Source of the DNA: JAJPKK01 sp963747835
GTDB taxonomy: Bacteria; Pseudomonadota; Alphaproteobacteria; Rhizobiales; Xanthobacteraceae
DNA: 64,000 bases
Assembly (NCBI GenBank): GCA_963747835.1
Contig: CAVVGO010000006.1
Span: forward strand, 2,020,524-2,084,523
Direction of reading: 5' to 3'
Position numbers and translations under genes: made by a program. Each line of letters starts with the position of its first letter. Within the stretch, counting starts at the first letter, position 1. Below the pieces are notes generated by a model that was not told the DNA's origin, ran no database searches, and saw only the letters and a program-made list of their open reading frames with translations. Shown here piece after piece: positions 62,601 through 64,000 of this stretch.

Positions 62601-62768
62601 ATCGGCGCGGTGGTCGGCACCCAGCCGTTCGGCGGCGCCGGGCTGTCGGGAACCGGGCCGAAAGCCGGGGGGCCGAACTATCTCAGGCGCTTTGCGTTGG
62701 AGCAGGTGGTGAGCGTAAACACCGCGGCGGTCGGCGGCAATGCGAGCCTCCTGGCCGAGCAGTCCTGA
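59673..62768 (+). CDS. putA: Bifunctional proline dehydrogenase / L-glutamate gamma-semialdehyde dehydrogenase
   Basis: 1031 aa enzyme oxidising proline to glutamate in two steps with channelling. The FAD-dependent PRODH barrel is about 180-470 (GISVKLSALHPRY, VQAYQKRAPAVIDWVV, VRLVKGAYWDTEVKRAQ, YEFQRLYGMGEALY). The aldehyde dehydrogenase is about 550-1010, with ISPWNFPLSIFTGQV, FTGSTEVGRLI and catalytic Cys819 in FRSAGQRCSALRLL. There is no N-terminal ribbon-helix-helix, so it does not repress its own gene. The membrane-bound PRODH part would feed the quinone pool. No divergent putR/lrp gene is seen. Confidence 0.96.
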   Translation: MTDHPPGAIPAFRAAYAPADEALAAEFLKAAPFAADAEARIDARASRLVAAIRGRTGGVGGIEDFLREYSLSTREGLALMVLAEALLRVPDAATADRLIEDKLSAGDFAGHEVRSGALLVSASAWALGISARVIGSHETPEGILHDLVSRLGRPAVRTATRQAMRLLGSHFVLGETIAEALSRGAAHPEFRYSFDMLGEGARTAADAERYFDSYADAIAAIGKAAGAAALPHRPGISVKLSALHPRYEAISRERVMTELVPRVIALAHAAKGHDLNLTIDAEEADRLELSLDVIARTLADPGLAGWEGFGLAVQAYQKRAPAVIDWVVAAARALDRRIMVRLVKGAYWDTEVKRAQERGLADYPVFSRKAMTDLCYMTCARKLLAARPLVYPQIATHNALTVASVIEAAAGVEGYEFQRLYGMGEALYDALLREERAACRVYAPVGGHRDLLAYLVRRLLENGANSSFVYAAADPKVPLSAILERPQATIAGGRVRHAGIPRPADLYEPERKNSSGVEFGDAASLAALLADVRDGTPRDARAAPLIDGITVGGHVREVLSPIDGTRIGNVTESDETIVASAMAAAVAGFPAWNRTPVAARAAALARAGDLVEKDRGRLIALLQAEGGKTPDDAVSEVREAADFCRYYAASARHGLMPEAMPGPTGESNELRYRGRGVFVCISPWNFPLSIFTGQVTAALAAGNAVIAKPAEQTPLIAAAAVRLLHEAGVPASALHLVPGDGGVGALLVARAEVAGVAFTGSTEVGRLINRSLAAKDGPIVPLIAETGGINAMIVDATALPEQVTDDVIASAFRSAGQRCSALRLLCVQEDIAERIITMVAGAARELRLGDPRDPATHVGPVIDAEANSRLDRWVAGMEGQGRVVFRLVLPDGLPPAGHFVAPAIVELDRASDLREEVFGPVLHVVRYRAEDRDRLLDDIAASGYGLTLGIQSRIDEAARHIAARLAVGNVYVNRNIIGAVVGTQPFGGAGLSGTGPKAGGPNYLRRFALEQVVSVNTAAVGGNASLLAEQS

Positions 62769-62861
62769 TCGGCCCCGCCCAGAGGTCGCCCGGTGGCGGT
62801 CCTGTTTACCACCCGAGATACGATAATTTGCCGATAACCAAGTTCGCACTATTGTGGCCGC

Positions 62862-63242
62862 ATGACTGATTCGGTCGACCGACTTTACGATGCGGTGCTG
62901 GCTGCCAAGACTTCCGATCCTGCGGTGTCGCGCACGGCGCGACTGCTGCGGGCAGGGCGTGCCAAGATCGCCAAGAAGTTGGGCGAAGAGGCCGTCGAGG
63001 TCGTGATCGACGCCATGCACGGCGATCGCGACGCTGTCGTGCGCGAGAGCGCCGACCTGCTCTACAACCTCGTCGTGCTGTGGGTCTCTGCCGGCATCCG
63101 CCCGGCGGATGTGTGGAAGGAGATGAACCGGCGCGAGGAGCTGTTTGGCATCGCCGAAAAGCTGCTGAAGCACCACATGCCGGGCAAGGAACGCCCGAAG
63201 GTCGCGGCCCCGTCGGAGCGGCGGCTCCGCAACCATCGGTGA
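62862..63242 (+). CDS. hisE: Phosphoribosyl-ATP pyrophosphatase
   Basis: 126 aa all-alpha NTP-pyrophosphohydrolase of histidine synthesis step two. AKKLGEEAVEVVIDAMHG gives the EExxE metal motif, and ESADLLYNLVVLWVSAGI the second acidic helix. The C-terminus is longer and basic. hisF, which precedes hisE in many relatives, is not here. It runs in the same direction as putA, 93 bases away, and is followed 44 bases later by a membrane protein gene. Confidence 0.9.
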   Translation: MTDSVDRLYDAVLAAKTSDPAVSRTARLLRAGRAKIAKKLGEEAVEVVIDAMHGDRDAVVRESADLLYNLVVLWVSAGIRPADVWKEMNRREELFGIAEKLLKHHMPGKERPKVAAPSERRLRNHR

Positions 63243-63286
63243 CGCTTCAATGGACAACGGCGCGCATCGCCTATAAGAGGCGCGCC

Positions 63287-63868
63287 ATGTTGAGACGCGC
63301 GTATGACTGGTGCATCGCCGCCGCCTACCAGCCCTATGCGCTGTGGCTGCTAGGGGTTGTGTCGTTCGCGGAAAGCTCGTTCTTTCCAATTCCGCCCGAC
63401 ACCATGCTGATCCCGATGTCGCTCGCGCGGCCGGAAAAGGCGTGGACTTACGCGGCGCTGTGCACCGTAACGTCGGTGGCGGGCGGCGTGCTCGGCTATG
63501 CGATCGGTGCCTTGCTGTTCGACACCGTCGGACACTGGCTCATTTCGCTCTACGGCTACGGCGACAAGGTCGAGGGGTTTCGGGAATCGGTGGCGAAATG
63601 GGGCGCCTTGATCATCCTGGTCAAGGGCTTTACGCCGATACCGTACAAGATCGTCACCATCACGCTGGGGATCGCCGGCTACAACGTCTGGCTGTTCATC
63701 GGGTTGTCGATCCTGACGCGGGGGATGCGCTTCTTCCTGATCGCGTTCCTGCTCAACCGCTATGGGCCGATAGCGCGCGAGATGATCGAAAAGCGGCTCG
63801 GCTTCTGGCTGATGGTGAGCGCCGCCATCATCCTGATCGGCATTGTTGCGGTCGTGTATCTTTTCTGA
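63287..63868 (+). CDS. YqaA/DedA-family membrane protein
   Basis: 193 aa with about four or five membrane segments. FAESSFFPIPPDTMLIPMSL and VKGFTPIPYKIVTITLGIAG are the re-entrant-loop motifs of the DedA/SNARE-associated (VTT) family; the short form and PIPYKI fit YqaA. DedA relatives flip or transport membrane lipids and affect proton homeostasis; its role here is not known. The start chosen is ATG 63287 (MLRRAYDWCIAAAYQP). Confidence 0.85.
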   Translation: MLRRAYDWCIAAAYQPYALWLLGVVSFAESSFFPIPPDTMLIPMSLARPEKAWTYAALCTVTSVAGGVLGYAIGALLFDTVGHWLISLYGYGDKVEGFRESVAKWGALIILVKGFTPIPYKIVTITLGIAGYNVWLFIGLSILTRGMRFFLIAFLLNRYGPIAREMIEKRLGFWLMVSAAIILIGIVAVVYLF

Positions 63869-63941
63869 TTCACAAACGCCGCCTTGGCGCGTTATAATCT
63901 CTGTTGTTAGATCGGCGTCGGAAGCGGCGCCAGGGTGGGCG

Positions 63942-64000
63942 ATGACACGAATGGCGCAACCGGACACCATGATGCACCGGCGGCAAGCGCGTTCCGGCGT
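63942..64000 (+). CDS. Possible start of a further gene (cut by window edge)
   Basis: An ATG at 63942 with AGGGTGGGC upstream opens a frame (MTRMAQPDTMMHRRQARSG) that runs to the edge. It is too short to identify. Because YqaA-like genes in relatives are often followed by dsbB, that is a candidate, but nothing here proves it. Confidence 0.3.
   Translation, partial: MTRMAQPDTMMHRRQARSG

Overview
The window is GC-rich chromosomal DNA of an alphaproteobacterium, most likely order Hyphomicrobiales (Rhizobiales). The assignment rests on conserved gene order: FYDLN-acid protein–aroA–cmk–rpsA, then sppA–ihfB–lapA–trpF–trpB–trpA–accD, then mutM/ubiE–ubiB–coaBC–dut. It is supported by an Hsp20–DUF1150 pair, an NdvA-like exporter and RIME/REP-like intergenic palindromes. 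I could not identify the genus. I see no plasmid, phage or CRISPR signature.

Layout. 1–3.5 kb: a polysaccharide deacetylase cut by the window edge, ptsN, an hsp20–DUF1150 pair preceded by what looks like a ROSE RNA thermometer, and a 2OG-Fe(II) oxygenase. 3.7 kb: tRNA-Ala(GGC). 3.9–20.6 kb: the housekeeping block for shikimate/tryptophan synthesis, ribosomal protein S1, IHF, fatty-acid carboxylase, CoA and dUTP metabolism, ubiquinone synthesis and DNA repair. 20.6–46 kb: an accessory mosaic. It holds an esterase, an acyl-CoA synthetase remnant, a membrane-anchored TIR–discoidin protein, an amidase, two orphan TctC-type binding proteins, a flippase plus acetyltransferase, a dapA-family lyase, an acyl-CoA synthetase, a G3E GTPase with a D,D-carboxypeptidase, a thiolase, a flavin monooxygenase, a secreted lactonase-like hydrolase, a MoeA-like protein, aquaporin Z and a frameshifted RND efflux operon. 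46.6–59.3 kb: a periplasmic redox and transport region. It holds cytochrome c, a cytochrome/propeller protein, a Rieske protein, a periplasmic isochorismatase-fold protein, an NdvA-like exporter, an ABC importer and two tandem PQQ dehydrogenases. 59.7–64 kb: putA, hisE, a DedA-like membrane protein and the start of an unknown gene.

How the genes work together. The trp genes and accD read as one collinear run with short gaps or overlaps. The ABC importer (binding protein, ATPase, permease) is transcribed divergently from the tandem PQQ dehydrogenases. Both dehydrogenases carry the extra aspartate (WDYD) associated with lanthanide-dependent enzymes, but they lack the vicinal cysteine pair and have Asp where Glu usually binds the metal.

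Most notable points: (1) a TIR–pentapeptide repeat–transmembrane–F5/8C protein whose catalytic glutamate position is alanine; (2) the PQQ dehydrogenase pair; (3) a ROSE-like hairpin at hsp20; (4) four apparent one-base insertions of the same sense (extra T on the minus strand) in hsp20, coaBC and twice in the RND permease, one of which creates a false coaBC–dut fusion. These could be real decay or a systematic sequence error.
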